Positions 42,401 to 51,790 of a stretch of DNA of 64,000 nucleotides are shown here, piece after piece (the stretch's first letter is position 1; each line of letters opens with the position of its first letter). The DNA comes from Symsagittifera roscoffensis (Eukaryota; Xenacoelomorpha; Acoela; Convolutidae), in NCBI RefSeq assembly GCF_963678635.1, contig NC_087071.1:8791842-8855841 (forward strand). The letters run 5' to 3'. The notes under the pieces were generated by a model. That model was not told where the DNA came from. It saw only the letters and a program-made list of their open reading frames with translations, and made no database searches. The translations under genes were made by a program, and so were the position numbers.

Positions 42401-45400
42401 TTGTGATTGCATAAAAACATCGTCTAGGTAGGTGATTGCGTTTTTCTTGAGTATTAGTGGTCTAAAAATTTTGCTCATAAAAGCTGAAAATGCTGCTGGT
42501 CCTATGGATATTCCATAGAATAAGCGGTTGAATTCATATTGTTGGTTTCCGATAACAAATTGTGTTAAACGTCGTGATTGTTCATCTAGTGGCATTTGAT
42601 TGTATGCACTATTCATATCGGCGGTTGTGAAGTATTTGCCGTTTATTTTTGTTAAAATAACTTGTATTGGTTCGATGGGCCAATTGCATTTTGATTCATC
42701 TATGAGTGAATTAAGGTATCTAGCGTCGAGAACGATTTTTAATGATTCTCCTTTAGCTAGAATGATAACGGGGTTGATGAATGTGTTGCCTTTTGGTTGT
42801 TCTTCTTTATTAACTGGTGATATAATGTTGTATTGTTCTAAAATATCGAGTAATCTGTTTACTTTATCATGTAAGTGAATTGGTACTTTACTTGCTCTCT
42901 GTTTTTTGAAAACTGCGTCTGGTTTTAATGGGAGATGTAGTGATGAACTGATTTTGCCAACATCGAATTTTGATGTTGCATAGACTGATGAATATTTAAT
43001 TAGCTGTTTGGCTAACTTTTCGAATTCGTCTTGTGTTATTTGTGAATGTTGGAAATTAAACATTGTTAAAAATTTCTGTTGGTCTGCTGTGTAGTTACTT
43101 ATGTTGAATGTAGGTTTGAAATATGGAGTTTTTGTGAAATAATCCGTATTTCTGTTTTCGTTACTTATTATATTATTTATAGATAATTCTTCATTAAGAA
43201 TTGTAGATTGGCAAATATCTAGTAATTGGAGTATATTATTTACGCGATAGGCTTTTTCGTTTATTGGTGATATTGTAGCGTTGGTTTCACAATATCCTAA
43301 AAGTCCTAAAGGTAATGTTACTTGGTAAGGTGTATTATTATAGACATGTAAGGAAATGATATCGGAATTCGAATTTTTCAAATATTTTATTGAAGAGATT
43401 GTGATTTTGAAAAATTTATGAATAGGTTTGAATTCAAAATCTGACATATAAAATTTTTGTTTGTTTTGTTCTTTATCATATTGGTGAACTTGTTTGATTG
43501 AAAAATTATAGATGTTTCCTGATAGTGGTTTCAGGTGTTTTCTTTGTTGGTTAAATATCGGATAAAATTTTGAAAAGAATGGTGGTTGTTTATTTAATCT
43601 TTGAAAAAATGTTAAGGATGTTTCTTTTGTTTTTGTATATTTATCTTTGATTAATATTTTACTGTTTAGAATGTTAATTGTTGGTATATACTTCGAAATA
43701 AATGGTATTCCAATGATATTATATTTAATATCAGTGATATGAAATATTTGTTTAAATGGCTTATTTAAAATTTTGCTTTGCTCCATTGTTCTGGTAGGGA
43801 GGAGAAATAATTGGATTTTTCCGTAGTTTATCAATGTTGATCCTTGTGCTGTTGCTAGCTTACTGGAGGTTTCAAGAGGTGTTAGCTTTGGATGTAAAGT
43901 TTTTATTTCATTCCATGTGGGAATGTTTATTATGTTTGATTCTGCTCCTGAATCAATTAAAAAATCTATTTCAAGGTCTGGTGGTTGAAATTCTTTATTT
44001 CTTGGGCTTTCTAAGAGAAATGGTATTGTCCAAATTTTTTCTTTGGGTTGTTCTTTTTGTATATTTTGATAAATGTGGTTTGTATTCAAGCATTTTGTTT
44101 TGTTATTTTTATTGGTTTGATTTGTAGTGTTTATCTCATTTGTTTCTTGCGTCGTTGGTGTGGAATTTACGGGTGTAGTGTAAAAATTTTGGAGAAATTC
44201 TGATTGATTTTCATATATATGTGATGGAAAGGGTTGTTCATATATGACAGATTCATAGTCATTTTCGACTTTTATCATATTGATAGCAAGAGTGTTTTCA
44301 GTATCACTTTCTGAATCTGATGATGTACAGTTTACTTGATTGAGTTGTAACGTATTAGTTACTGTGTCATCAATACCTGGGGGGTCTGATGTTGTTTCTG
44401 GGTTAGATTGTACTTGATTGATTTGTCTTTGATGTTTAGGTGTACTACTTCTGTGGCGATTATTAGAGTTATTATAGTGATTATTATTCCGGTGTGGTGA
44501 TTGGGAATAATTTCTATAACGATTATTATAACTTGGGTGTCGATTTTGTGAATTATTTCGCGATCTGTTTTGGTAATTATTGTTTGGTCTGTTATAGTTC
44601 GATCTATTATATGAGTTATTCCTTGATCGATTGTTTGGATAATTCTGGTTTCGGTTGTTTGAATAACTTCTATTTCGATTATAGGAGTAGTTTCTATTTC
44701 TATTGTATGATGAATTTCGTGATTGATTGTTTGGATGGTAATTATTTCTTGATTGGGAATTAGATCTAGAAACAAATCGTTGTGTATTTGAATTTGATCT
44801 GGAGTAGTTATTTCGACTATTTGGTCTATTGTAGTGATTTTGTGATGAATTATACGTGTTTCTTCGTTCTGGTGATCTTCCTCTATAACTTGAGTTATAT
44901 GGGGATTGACTTCTTGTATAACTTGTATTGTTCGGGAGTGGTTTTCCTGAACTGTTGTTGCTGTGAACTGTTTTGTTCGGTAAATTTTGATCTTTTTTCA
45001 TGTATTGATAGAATGATTTATTTGGTTCTTTGTATTTTTGAGGTTTATTTTGACTATCTTGCTGTTTTTGTCTACATTCGGAAATACTATGTCCGTATCG
45101 TCGGCAATAATTACACCATTTTTTGAAAGATGGTTTGCCTTTAAAGTTCGGGTTCTTTTCGTAAATATTGAGTATTTCAGTGATTTTTTCAACGAGGTCT
45201 GTTTCTGATTCCTGTATATTATTAATATTAGTGGGAGTCGTTTCAATTCTGTTAACGTATTGTAATTTCAGATTTTCCGTTTCTTCTAGTTTCATCGTGA
45301 TTTCTGCTTGTTCTAGTTTGTCTACTAGTTTTCGAAAATCTAAATCGGGTTCTCGAATTGAAGAAGGATGAGATGCTCTCTTTTTTATTGCTATTTTCCT

Positions 45401-47638
45401 TAATTGTGGTGTTAAGGTCATCATTAAGATTTCTGTCATCTTTGTGTTTTTATAGTCATGTGTATTTAATGAATATGCTTTTCGAACTAGTGTTTCGATT
45501 CGTACTGCTATTTGCTTGATGGTTTCGTTTGGTAATCTGCGAATTTCATTACATAAAACTCTTTGTTGTTGTTTGTTTCTTTCGGAGTCAAACATTTTTG
45601 AAAATTCTTGTGTAAATCTTTTCCAGTTTGATTTTATTTCTAGAGGTAGTACTGAAAACCATTTTTGGGCTGCGCCATCTAAGGTTGTTTGTATTAACGC
45701 TGTGCGTCGATGTATCCAGTTTTGGTGTAGTGGCGTATTAATTGGTTCAGGTCCAATGTTTAAAATCAAATTTGCTGTTACTGCATTTAGATAATCTTCT
45801 ACAGAGTATTCAGGGTCTGTTCCTGTGAAAACCATTAAAGGTTTGTTTGATGTTATTGATGATCCACCCATAAGGTATGGATTCATTGTCATTTGTAATG
45901 ATTCTGCTGCATTTGGCATTTGAGAAAAATTTGAAAGTTGGTTTCTTGTTATTTCATGTTGTTGGAGATAATATGGGAGTGGTATCTCATTTTGCATTTG
46001 TGATGGTTGATACGAGTGTGCAGTCATTGGATTTTGTTGTTGAATTGGTTGAAAAGATTGTGTATTAATTGGATTTTGTTGTTGAATTGGTTGTTGATGT
46101 TGTGCATCTATTGGTTGTGGAGAAAAATTCCTATGATTTGTACGTGTTTTCTGTATTCCTTGTCTACGATATTCTTGAGTATTTGGTGCAAATATATCTG
46201 GTTGTAAGAAATCATCATCTGAGGATAAATAATCCATTTGATAAGATGTTTGTTTTTTATTTTTATTTTGTTGAAAAAATGGGTAATTTTCACTGCGATC
46301 CTGTGGAGGATTTGGTTGAAAATTTTTGGAATTATATTGGGCTGTTGGGTTATCCCAGTTTCGAGGTTTTGTATATTGGTTAAAATTCCTTTGTGGTTGA
46401 TAATTTGTTTTTGATGGATGTGTATAATTATAATTATGGTCTGCAAAGTTGTTTCTAGTGAATGTTTTGCGTGTTTTTGATGGTATTGTCATGGGTCTGT
46501 ATGTTTGGTAATCCATATGTGAATATTTAGGGGCAACCGAAGGTTTAACGGTTGATTGTAAGGTTACCTGTGTTTGTGAAGGATTTGTATTTCTTGGTGT
46601 TGTTAAATTTGGGCGTATTGGTGAAATACTTTGTTGTGTAGTTGTTGTGTGTACAATTTCTTCATTTATGAAGTGTGATGGTGTCTGGATATCTTGTTGA
46701 GTAAGATTCCTAGTTCCATTGAGGTTTTCATTGTGTATAACTGTAGAGTTTAAACTATTATTTTGTGTATTGGGCAAAAATGTATTATAGTTTAATGGAG
46801 TTGCATCAATTGTTAATGGTATTACTCTTACATAATCTCTTATGTAAGATATTGTACCTATTGCTTGACTTGAGATTGATTGTGGAAAGCTTATAAATGC
46901 GGAATGAGACCATTCGGGGTCCCAAACATAATCTGATTGTTCTGTGATAGCGGTATCATCGTTCGAATTTTGGGGTCTAAAATTTTTTCTTGCTTGTGCA
47001 ATTAAATCAATATTGTGTGTGAAATAATCTATTATGAACCATGCCAAAATTTTTTGTAGATCGTGTTTTGTATGTTGTGAAACGTCGTCTTTCGTGAAAT
47101 TTTCTTTAATGATGTTTAAATAACTAGAGAGTAGTGTGATTTCATGTCGTACTCTTAAATGTTTAGATGTTTCTGTCGGTGAGACATTTGTTAATGGGAT
47201 TTCGTTTTCTAATATCGAAATATAACTATATATTATTGCGAAAACTTCATTAGTGAAAATGGAGTTTGCTCTTTGTGAGTTATGGTATTGGATGCTTTTT
47301 ATATATTCTGAAAAAACTTTTGAAAATTCTAAATCAAGGTCGTCTGTTTGAATAGTATATGTTCTATTATTATGGTTTGGGGAAGTGAATTCTATAGAGT
47401 AGATTCCAGACTGCTGTGTTATGTTGCATATATCTTTTAGATAGTGATCTATGATTTGTCTTTTGATTTTTACATCGGGGAACTCTGTTTTACATGGACT
47501 GATTCCGGGTTCAAATAAATTTACGAGTAAATTTTGACAAAATATGTGTTGTCCTCTATCAGTATCTGCGTCTACTATAAAAGGAAAGATTTCATCGTCA
47601 TCTGGAGTTTCGTCACCTGGGGTGTGTGTTGAACTCAT
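39410..47638 (-). CDS. gag-pol: Gag-Pol polyprotein, 2742 aa, Ty3/gypsy type, copy 2
   Basis: One unbroken frame. Residues 1-600 are not recognised (acidic start, then helical, then Gln/Asn/Pro-rich). About 610-780 is a Gag capsid-like domain (WFSVLP, RRLPNETI). The CCHC knuckle is near 841-858 (CNYCRRYGHSISEC). About 885-1065 is an Asn/Arg/Ser/Tyr-rich tract. Aspartic protease DSGA is at 1229. Reverse transcriptase is about 1620-1835 with YLDD at 1737-1740. RNase H is about 1883-2010. Integrase has an H/C zinc finger (about 2255-2290), Asp 2321, Asp 2381 and Glu 2417 (35 residues between the last two), and a GPY module near 2593. Gag and Pol share one frame, so no frameshift separates them; proteolysis must release all parts. 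It overlaps the basic ORF by 26 bases. Confidence 0.97.
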   Translation of the reverse strand: MSSTHTPGDETPDDDEIFPFIVDADTDRGQHIFCQNLLVNLFEPGISPCKTEFPDVKIKRQIIDHYLKDICNITQQSGIYSIEFTSPNHNNRTYTIQTDDLDLEFSKVFSEYIKSIQYHNSQRANSIFTNEVFAIIYSYISILENEIPLTNVSPTETSKHLRVRHEITLLSSYLNIIKENFTKDDVSQHTKHDLQKILAWFIIDYFTHNIDLIAQARKNFRPQNSNDDTAITEQSDYVWDPEWSHSAFISFPQSISSQAIGTISYIRDYVRVIPLTIDATPLNYNTFLPNTQNNSLNSTVIHNENLNGTRNLTQQDIQTPSHFINEEIVHTTTTQQSISPIRPNLTTPRNTNPSQTQVTLQSTVKPSVAPKYSHMDYQTYRPMTIPSKTRKTFTRNNFADHNYNYTHPSKTNYQPQRNFNQYTKPRNWDNPTAQYNSKNFQPNPPQDRSENYPFFQQNKNKKQTSYQMDYLSSDDDFLQPDIFAPNTQEYRRQGIQKTRTNHRNFSPQPIDAQHQQPIQQQNPINTQSFQPIQQQNPMTAHSYQPSQMQNEIPLPYYLQQHEITRNQLSNFSQMPNAAESLQMTMNPYLMGGSSITSNKPLMVFTGTDPEYSVEDYLNAVTANLILNIGPEPINTPLHQNWIHRRTALIQTTLDGAAQKWFSVLPLEIKSNWKRFTQEFSKMFDSERNKQQQRVLCNEIRRLPNETIKQIAVRIETLVRKAYSLNTHDYKNTKMTEILMMTLTPQLRKIAIKKRASHPSSIREPDLDFRKLVDKLEQAEITMKLEETENLKLQYVNRIETTPTNINNIQESETDLVEKITEILNIYEKNPNFKGKPSFKKWCNYCRRYGHSISECRQKQQDSQNKPQKYKEPNKSFYQYMKKDQNLPNKTVHSNNSSGKPLPNNTSYTRSQSPYNSSYRGRSPERRNTYNSSQNHYNRPNSRNNYSRSNSNTQRFVSRSNSQSRNNYHPNNQSRNSSYNRNRNYSYNRNRSYSNNRNQNYPNNRSRNNSYNRSNYNRPNNNYQNRSRNNSQNRHPSYNNRYRNYSQSPHRNNNHYNNSNNRHRSSTPKHQRQINQVQSNPETTSDPPGIDDTVTNTLQLNQVNCTSSDSESDTENTLAINMIKVENDYESVIYEQPFPSHIYENQSEFLQNFYTTPVNSTPTTQETNEINTTNQTNKNNKTKCLNTNHIYQNIQKEQPKEKIWTIPFLLESPRNKEFQPPDLEIDFLIDSGAESNIINIPTWNEIKTLHPKLTPLETSSKLATAQGSTLINYGKIQLFLLPTRTMEQSKILNKPFKQIFHITDIKYNIIGIPFISKYIPTINILNSKILIKDKYTKTKETSLTFFQRLNKQPPFFSKFYPIFNQQRKHLKPLSGNIYNFSIKQVHQYDKEQNKQKFYMSDFEFKPIHKFFKITISSIKYLKNSNSDIISLHVYNNTPYQVTLPLGLLGYCETNATISPINEKAYRVNNILQLLDICQSTILNEELSINNIISNENRNTDYFTKTPYFKPTFNISNYTADQQKFLTMFNFQHSQITQDEFEKLAKQLIKYSSVYATSKFDVGKISSSLHLPLKPDAVFKKQRASKVPIHLHDKVNRLLDILEQYNIISPVNKEEQPKGNTFINPVIILAKGESLKIVLDARYLNSLIDESKCNWPIEPIQVILTKINGKYFTTADMNSAYNQMPLDEQSRRLTQFVIGNQQYEFNRLFYGISIGPAAFSAFMSKIFRPLILKKNAITYLDDVFMQSQTKDEMFKVLEQYHQILQNENLKAAPDKSHFFLTRVKFLGHNIERKTITPLKSRIDAIQKLQPPTNKKKIQEFLGMLNFLSKYVYKMQLYLRPFYNILRQQNNFEWNTEHQARFEEIKKLLTEQISNTIPDPDQPFYAMCDASNFGIGAALLQSHNGTNKMNLISANSRLFTQAELRLSTLMRECTAIIYTLTEYEFLILGSKHPTVLFTDHKPIIFLFTQKSNPNHRVYRFQLILMKFPNLHIVWTAGKNLALPDTLSRNTPPELLTRKTTVEIPKNIKFYLAENETSPRLECKYAVKTDIEQSQINSLQHFPLYLDCQNNHYEVDLLGTSTFKPIPYSQWIKNNTQQKRTKQHLPKKDHFPLIEKEDLTDKINLSGPQTNDSKYTINQVFDLHDPLDTIPLSKFEIENIFLPPTETITISTLKQYQNLDPIIRQLKSWHKYKTKPNKADSTILGNKTLLRYFRKFNYTTINETTDLLEYNLNESIVPCLPLSMILIAFNISHTQNIKGHSGSEKTYSNFIQNFYFPNAPIWIKVLCNDCIICQLNKPYPNQKQIAQKQDFKGQSLYFNHRISFDTKGPISPSSEGNSYIMVIVDAFTHYVALNPVPHCNAYYAYTTLYEHWIAKFGLPEILVTDNGTEFINNEIITLCHLYNIKHKPRTSHAPWTNGLVEGMNRSLQEYLRCIINGNDTKYTEWSADVKIFPLAYNSQITTTLGMSPYEMVFNQKPRKPIMFTANSHKNAQGYCQPNKDSICYNLPLHTHDEDHFHHPQILKLASGTHTEWILNRDKKHNEIYQKITKKLLQRQNINEQINSRFTPASDLKIGTFVLIPNFNTQKGISKKLQPLRKGPYQIIAKPTDVTYKITDSNKKEIVQHRNNLLPYYPKEYALRELTQLYSFTGLKIVQNEPHLKNTEQNDNPTENQNTKPTATKSTTKNLDHKESQKQRKNRKMTEQIKPQEEIDKSEHRKTTRLRNQPRKNYKMFIPQSKILKKVEFKK

Positions 47639-48080
47639 TTTTCCGTTCGATGACTGTTAATATGTAATTATTAATGTGTCGAATTGGTTGATTCCAATTG
47701 TATAAATGTACTGGTTTGTGTTTATACTGTTTTTTTATTCTTCTTTTTCCTCTTTGTGATGAATTTGAAGTTGTTTCTGAGTCAGAAAAATATAATTGAT
47801 CGTGTTGTGGGTAATTTTTATCTATTGATTCTTTTAGTTTGTAAAGTTCGTCTAAACTGTTGGTTTCTGATTCTGAAAATGCGTTTCGATTTTTTGAAAA
47901 TCTTTTTCGTGTTATTTGTCTTTGTTTAGTTATTATTTTCCTTTTTAGTGTTTGTCGTTTTGTTCGAATGTATCCAACTGTTTGTGTATGAGGTGTGATT
48001 ACAAGGTCGTATTTTTTGTTATCTATTTCACAATTGTGTAAAATGATTGTTTGTTTATTTCCTAGGTTTTTAAATGACAT
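47613..48080 (-). CDS. 155-aa highly basic protein, copy 2
   Basis: Same length and layout as in copy 1: conserved start MSFKNLGNKQT, an Arg/Lys-rich block at about 39-62, an acidic Ser/Glu-rich middle (SDSETTSNSS), a second basic block (KRGKRRIKKQYKHK) and a C-terminus that overlaps the Gag-Pol start. About eight residues differ between the copies. The two basic blocks could direct nuclear import or RNA binding (inference). Confidence 0.65.
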   Translation of the reverse strand: MSFKNLGNKQTIILHNCEIDNKKYDLVITPHTQTVGYIRTKRQTLKRKIITKQRQITRKRFSKNRNAFSESETNSLDELYKLKESIDKNYPQHDQLYFSDSETTSNSSQRGKRRIKKQYKHKPVHLYNWNQPIRHINNYILTVIERKNEFNTHPR

Positions 48081-48595
48081 AAGGTTTAGAATGACGGATG
48101 CAAAGGTTGTTAAATGATTTCTATTTTCCTAAACTGTTAGTTCTTACGATTTTTTGGTTAGCTTAACCTGGGTCTATTTGTTCAGGGTTGGAGAGAAAAG
48201 TATATCGATTCCGAAGAATGATTTTTACTTTCTCGTGACTAGTATAAGCTAAGGTGTTAACTTACTTAATCTTACTTAGGGGTAGTGATTGTGTTCAAGG
48301 GTTGGAGAATAGTAAATCGATCCACAAGGTTCAGGTATAATTAGAACGCGAGTAGTTCGTTAGATACTATTTTAAACTTACTAAGTCTAAGATTTATCCT
48401 GGGTCTGATAGGAGGGGGGGTCAAGTGAAGGATGAATAACCGAAGTTCTTCACTGTTTATCCTAATTTGAATGATTAGTTTTGTGTAAAAATTTCTATTA
48501 GTCCTGGGTTTTTAGAGAGGGTTGGATAGTGAATCGACGTTTGAGGTCGTTAGACACTAATTAAGTGGGTGGGGGAGAACAAAGTTGTTCTGTTT

Positions 48596-48680
48596 GATCC
48601 AAGGATAAGCCTTGATGATCAAGTTTAAAATTTAATTAAGTAGAAAATGATTTAAGATCCAAGGATAAGCCTTGATGATC
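48596..48680 (-). promoter_or_regulatory. two tandem RNA hairpins in leader, copy 2
   Basis: GATCATCAAGG, loop CTTAT, CCTTGGATC occurs at 48596-48620 and 48656-48680 (- strand). Same spacing of 60 bases between units as in copy 1. Confidence 0.6.
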
Positions 48681-49009
48681 TGGTTTTAAAATTAAGTGAC
48701 TTTAAGTTTTAATAAAGTTTTAAATGTATGTAAAGGAAAGATTTAGTGTTTTATGATGTTAGTGAGTTGATGATTGCTGTTATGTTTTAGATGATGAAGC
48801 TGGAACAACAGGATGATTTATGATTTCTAACCATTTATTGTCATGCTACTAATTTTTATTTTTATTTTCCAATAAATATTTTTCAAACATGTTTTGTATA
48901 TTACTGCAGAGTTTTAGGAAAACGATCTTAGATCTTTTTATCAATCGTTATTGTATAATATTAATTTTGTTTAGCGCCTGAAATGATTTTGAAGAGTAAC
49001 TTCAAGGTT

Positions 49010-49243
49010 TTATGTTTGCAAATGGAAATCTAAATTCATTGCAAGTAGTATTCGAAATATAAAAGTTTGTTCTGGCTTTTGCCGAACTATCATATAACTA
49101 TACGGCAAGTTTCTACTTTGTCGTATGTCGTCTTTGGTTCGAGGTCTTCTTCCAATTCCGGGTAGTTCTGTTATGGTTCGGAATATTGGCTCTGATCTAT
49201 TGAGTCGGAGAGACATTTCAATTAAATTATTGTCGTATAACAT
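49010..49243 (-). CDS. 77-aa leader protein, copy 2
   Basis: Identical in length to copy 1 with two conservative replacements (Lys for Arg in the RPRT-DD segment, Ile for Val near the end). Nine other base changes are silent. It starts 88 bases after the 5' LTR, is the first ATG frame of the transcript and is Arg-rich. No recognised family. Confidence 0.6.
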   Translation of the reverse strand: MLYDNNLIEMSLRLNRSEPIFRTITELPGIGRRPRTKDDIRQSRNLPYSYMIVRQKPEQTFIFRILLAMNLDFHLQT

Positions 49244-49306
49244 TTTGTAAATGTTTTTGTCTAATTTCTAATCTAAATTTGGTTAATTCTAATCTAGTAA
49301 GGTCTT

Positions 49307-49329
49307 GTTCGAGACTTATGGTCGCACCA
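49307..49329 (-). promoter_or_regulatory. primer-binding site, copy 2
   Basis: TGGTGCGACCATAAGTC on the - strand, two bases from the LTR, as in copy 1. Confidence 0.7.
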
Positions 49330-49331
49330 GA

Positions 49332-49739
49332 TGAGTTAGGACCGAAGTGTAACTCATAGAGTAATTTCGGATAGGGTACACCGTCTGCTCGTCACGCTAT
49401 CTTATTTTCGGCCGGATAGATTCGTGCAACTTCTTAGTCTAATACCGATCCTAATCTTACTCTTATACTATCTAGTCTCAGGTTGTTTAACTAGTCTCTG
49501 CTAGGCTCAATAGATCTAGGGTATACTGGTTTATTGCGGCTGCTGAAGTGCTCGGGAGAGTCCAACTAATTTCTAAGTTAAATTCAAATCTCTCTGGTGC
49601 TGAAATTACAAGTAACTTCAGCACTTACAAATAAGTGGGTTGTTAGTTAGATGGATCATGATTGGTTAATATTAAATACTTTACATTGGTAAAACATTTA
49701 ATTTATCCAATCATAAAATGTAGTTTAGATCAGGTTCCA
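49332..49739 (-). repeat. 5' LTR, copy 2
   Basis: 408 bp, identical by eye to 30882-31289. It contains the AATAAA signal and the LTR hairpin with one stem mismatch. Confidence 0.95.
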
Positions 49740-49743
49740 TTTT
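49740..49743. repeat. target-site duplication, right, copy 2 (TTTT)
   Basis: Matches 30878-30881. Confidence 0.7.
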
Positions 49744-50809
49744 TATATGTAGTTGATGTATTTCTTTGTGTCGGAATAACATTTTTAGGTGAATAAGAAA
49801 AATATAAGTTCTTGCAGGAATTGAAACCCGTTCCAAAGAAAATTGCTAGACTTTTTAGACAAACTACTTTTAAAAAAAATGTAAAATTTTATCCGAGTAG
49901 ACAGAAAACTACTCTAAAGAATGACAGAGCGACCAAAAATAGCGATCACGCATGAAATGGATCGTGCAATCGTAAACATGATTGCAAAATAAGTTTAGCC
50001 CGGTGAAATCGATCAGACAAAAAAACGAACCAAAAACACTGACCGACACATTAGAGATAAGATTTCCTTCGATAGTCAGCAGAAAACTGATATCAGCTCT
50101 GGCAACTTAATGAAAGAACCTAAAGATCTGCGAGACGTTATTCGGGCGAAAGACGAGGAGATGCAAATAATGGGACAGGACAGCACTACTTTCAGTCTCG
50201 ACAAGATTCTCACGTTAAAAACGGACTTGTCTTGATGATGAAAAAGTGACAATACCAAGAATGTTATCATATGGATGCGTCGAAGTGTTCCACGCAAAAC
50301 ACCTCGGCTAAATAGGAATGACTTCATCCTCAAAGAAGTGGAAACACAAACCTAGAAACATAATCATCCAGATGGCAAACCAAGAGGCAAACATAATCAT
50401 CTGCAGAGGGAAAACATGTTCTATATTTGGTTAAAAGGTCAAGCCACAATCACTCGCTCACATTAGATACCACTAAATCAGTTGACAAAATAAAAAAAAG
50501 GCCAAGTATATTTTGATTTTATCGGCTCCTACGCGACGCAAACAGAATCTGAAACACACATACTTACAACTGCTCTCGAAACTGGCCTAAAAATATCATA
50601 ATCCTAATCCAGAGCGAGAACAAAAGCTTGACAGATATAAGAGTAATAACTCAGCAGGAAATGGGGAAAAATTATGCGGACTACAAAGTATGTATTGCTT
50701 AACCGTAGCTAGAGGTGAAAACTTAAACTTAAACAAAAAACTTAAGTAAGCGTGAAGCCTGCTTATCGGGTATAGAGAAGGAGTGCTTATACGTCAATTC
50801 AGCGAATCT
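49744..50809. other. unique-looking DNA with decayed coding traces
   Basis: GC content is somewhat higher than the surroundings between about 50,050 and 50,700, and short open stretches in several + strand frames suggest an old, heavily mutated retroelement. Nothing can be assigned to a domain with confidence. Confidence 0.35.
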
Positions 50810-51110
50810 CAGTTCATGAAAGAGAATATTGAAAGATTGGGGTGCAACATTAACAGGGAAGCAAACAGAACCGTTCGATTGCAAAATTGATGCAATATTA
50901 TGCCATATTCGAATTAGTCAAAAACCGTGCCAAAAATTGTAAAGCAACTAAGATCATTCATTGGATCCTATCAATATTTCAAAAAAATCATTCCCGGCAT
51001 AGCACAGAGTTGAAAAAACTTAGACTTTCTTCCAAAATCGGATAAGAATTTCGAGTGAAAGAAAAGCCCAGCAAATCGTTTGAGCTATTGAAACAAAAAT
51101 CAACCAATCG
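50810..51110 (+). pseudogene. decayed gypsy-type pol fragment (end of reverse transcriptase / RNase H tether)
   Basis: A + strand frame with stops reads KQLRSFIGSYQYFKKIIPG then LPKSDKNFE, the pattern of the region linking reverse transcriptase to RNase H in Ty3/gypsy polymerases. The segment before it (ENIERLGCNI) fits the strand preceding that region. At least two in-frame stops are present. It is not from the giant element, whose sequence here is different. Confidence 0.45.
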
Positions 51111-51250
51111 TACTACAAAATCCAAATCGTCATGAGCAAATAGAATTAACTAGAATTGAATGCCATGAAAAGCGGGGTGCGCAAACAAATAAAAAACGTT
51201 CACCGTACACAAAAAGCATTGAAAATTGAACATAATTTTCGTCCATTCTC

Positions 51251-51367
51251 GACCACAATTGGGTATGTTTTGACTTTTTCGGCCAAAATTGGGTATGTTT
51301 TGACTTTTCCGGCCAAAATTGAGTATGTTTTGACTTTTTCGGCCAGAATTGGGTATGTTTTGACTTT
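51251..51367. repeat. 30-bp minisatellite, about 3.9 units
   Basis: Units of 30 bp such as GGCCAAAATTGGGTATGTTT plus TGACTTTTTC, with one to three changes each. The period is a multiple of three, so long open frames appear on both strands by default and should not be taken as genes. Confidence 0.85.
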
Positions 51368-51657
51368 GCACTCTCCTTAAAATTGCTTCTCGACCGCGGA
51401 ATTTCAGTCGCAAACCTTCACTTGCTCATTAAGAGGCCAAACTGTGCACTGGATAGGCGCATAATTTTGTGTCTGTATGTTCCTGGATTCTAGAGACAAG
51501 TCTTTAAAATTGTTCCAAAATGTAAGTGGATCCCATTTACAAATAGCTGTAACGCAATTTTTGTCGGCACATTGATTTTGTTGCAGATTCTGCAACTATC
51601 GAATATAGGTAGTTTTTCCGGATTCCTCAAATCTAAGTGGTTTCCTCAAAGTTATGT

Positions 51658-51790
51658 GGATTCCGCTTACAATTTGCGGATTCCGCTTACAATTTGCGGA
51701 TTCTGCTTACAATTTGCGGAATCCGCTAACACTTCGCGGATTCCGCCTACATTTGCGGATTCCACTTCCTGTTGTGGATTCCGCGACAGC
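51658..51790. repeat. 20-bp minisatellite (GGATTCCGC family)
   Basis: The first three units are GGATTCCGCTTACAATTTGC or one base away. Later units diverge and shorten to 19 bp. Scattered GGATTCCGC motifs continue to about 52,030, indicating an older, wider array. Confidence 0.85.

Larger units (their letters stand above)
48081..49331 (-). other. leader region, copy 2
   Basis: Mirrors the copy 1 leader, with the 77-aa ORF, the two tandem hairpins, the GTAAG donor candidates (for example GTAAGT near 48383 and in the 48259-48275 stretch on the - strand) and the paired stem segments. The paired arms are kept in most stems while loop sequence drifts. Confidence 0.5.
30882..49739 (-). mobile_element. 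giant Ty3/gypsy-type LTR retroelement with envelope-like gene, copy 2 (apparently intact)
   Basis: An 18,858-bp element on the - strand with 408-bp LTRs that look identical by eye. All frames are open: 77-aa leader ORF, 155-aa basic ORF, 2742-aa Gag-Pol, 76- and 62-aa membrane proteins, the ATG-less frame, 872-aa envelope-like protein and a 599-aa unknown protein. Identical LTRs and intact genes indicate recent insertion and possible autonomy. It differs from copy 1 by about 2 percent in LTRs and about 5 percent in the 77-aa ORF, so the two derive from different source elements rather than from one another. Confidence 0.95.

Noticed and set aside
51150-51413. Frames of 74-87 codons on both strands
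   Set aside because: They are produced by the 30-bp minisatellite, whose period is a multiple of three.
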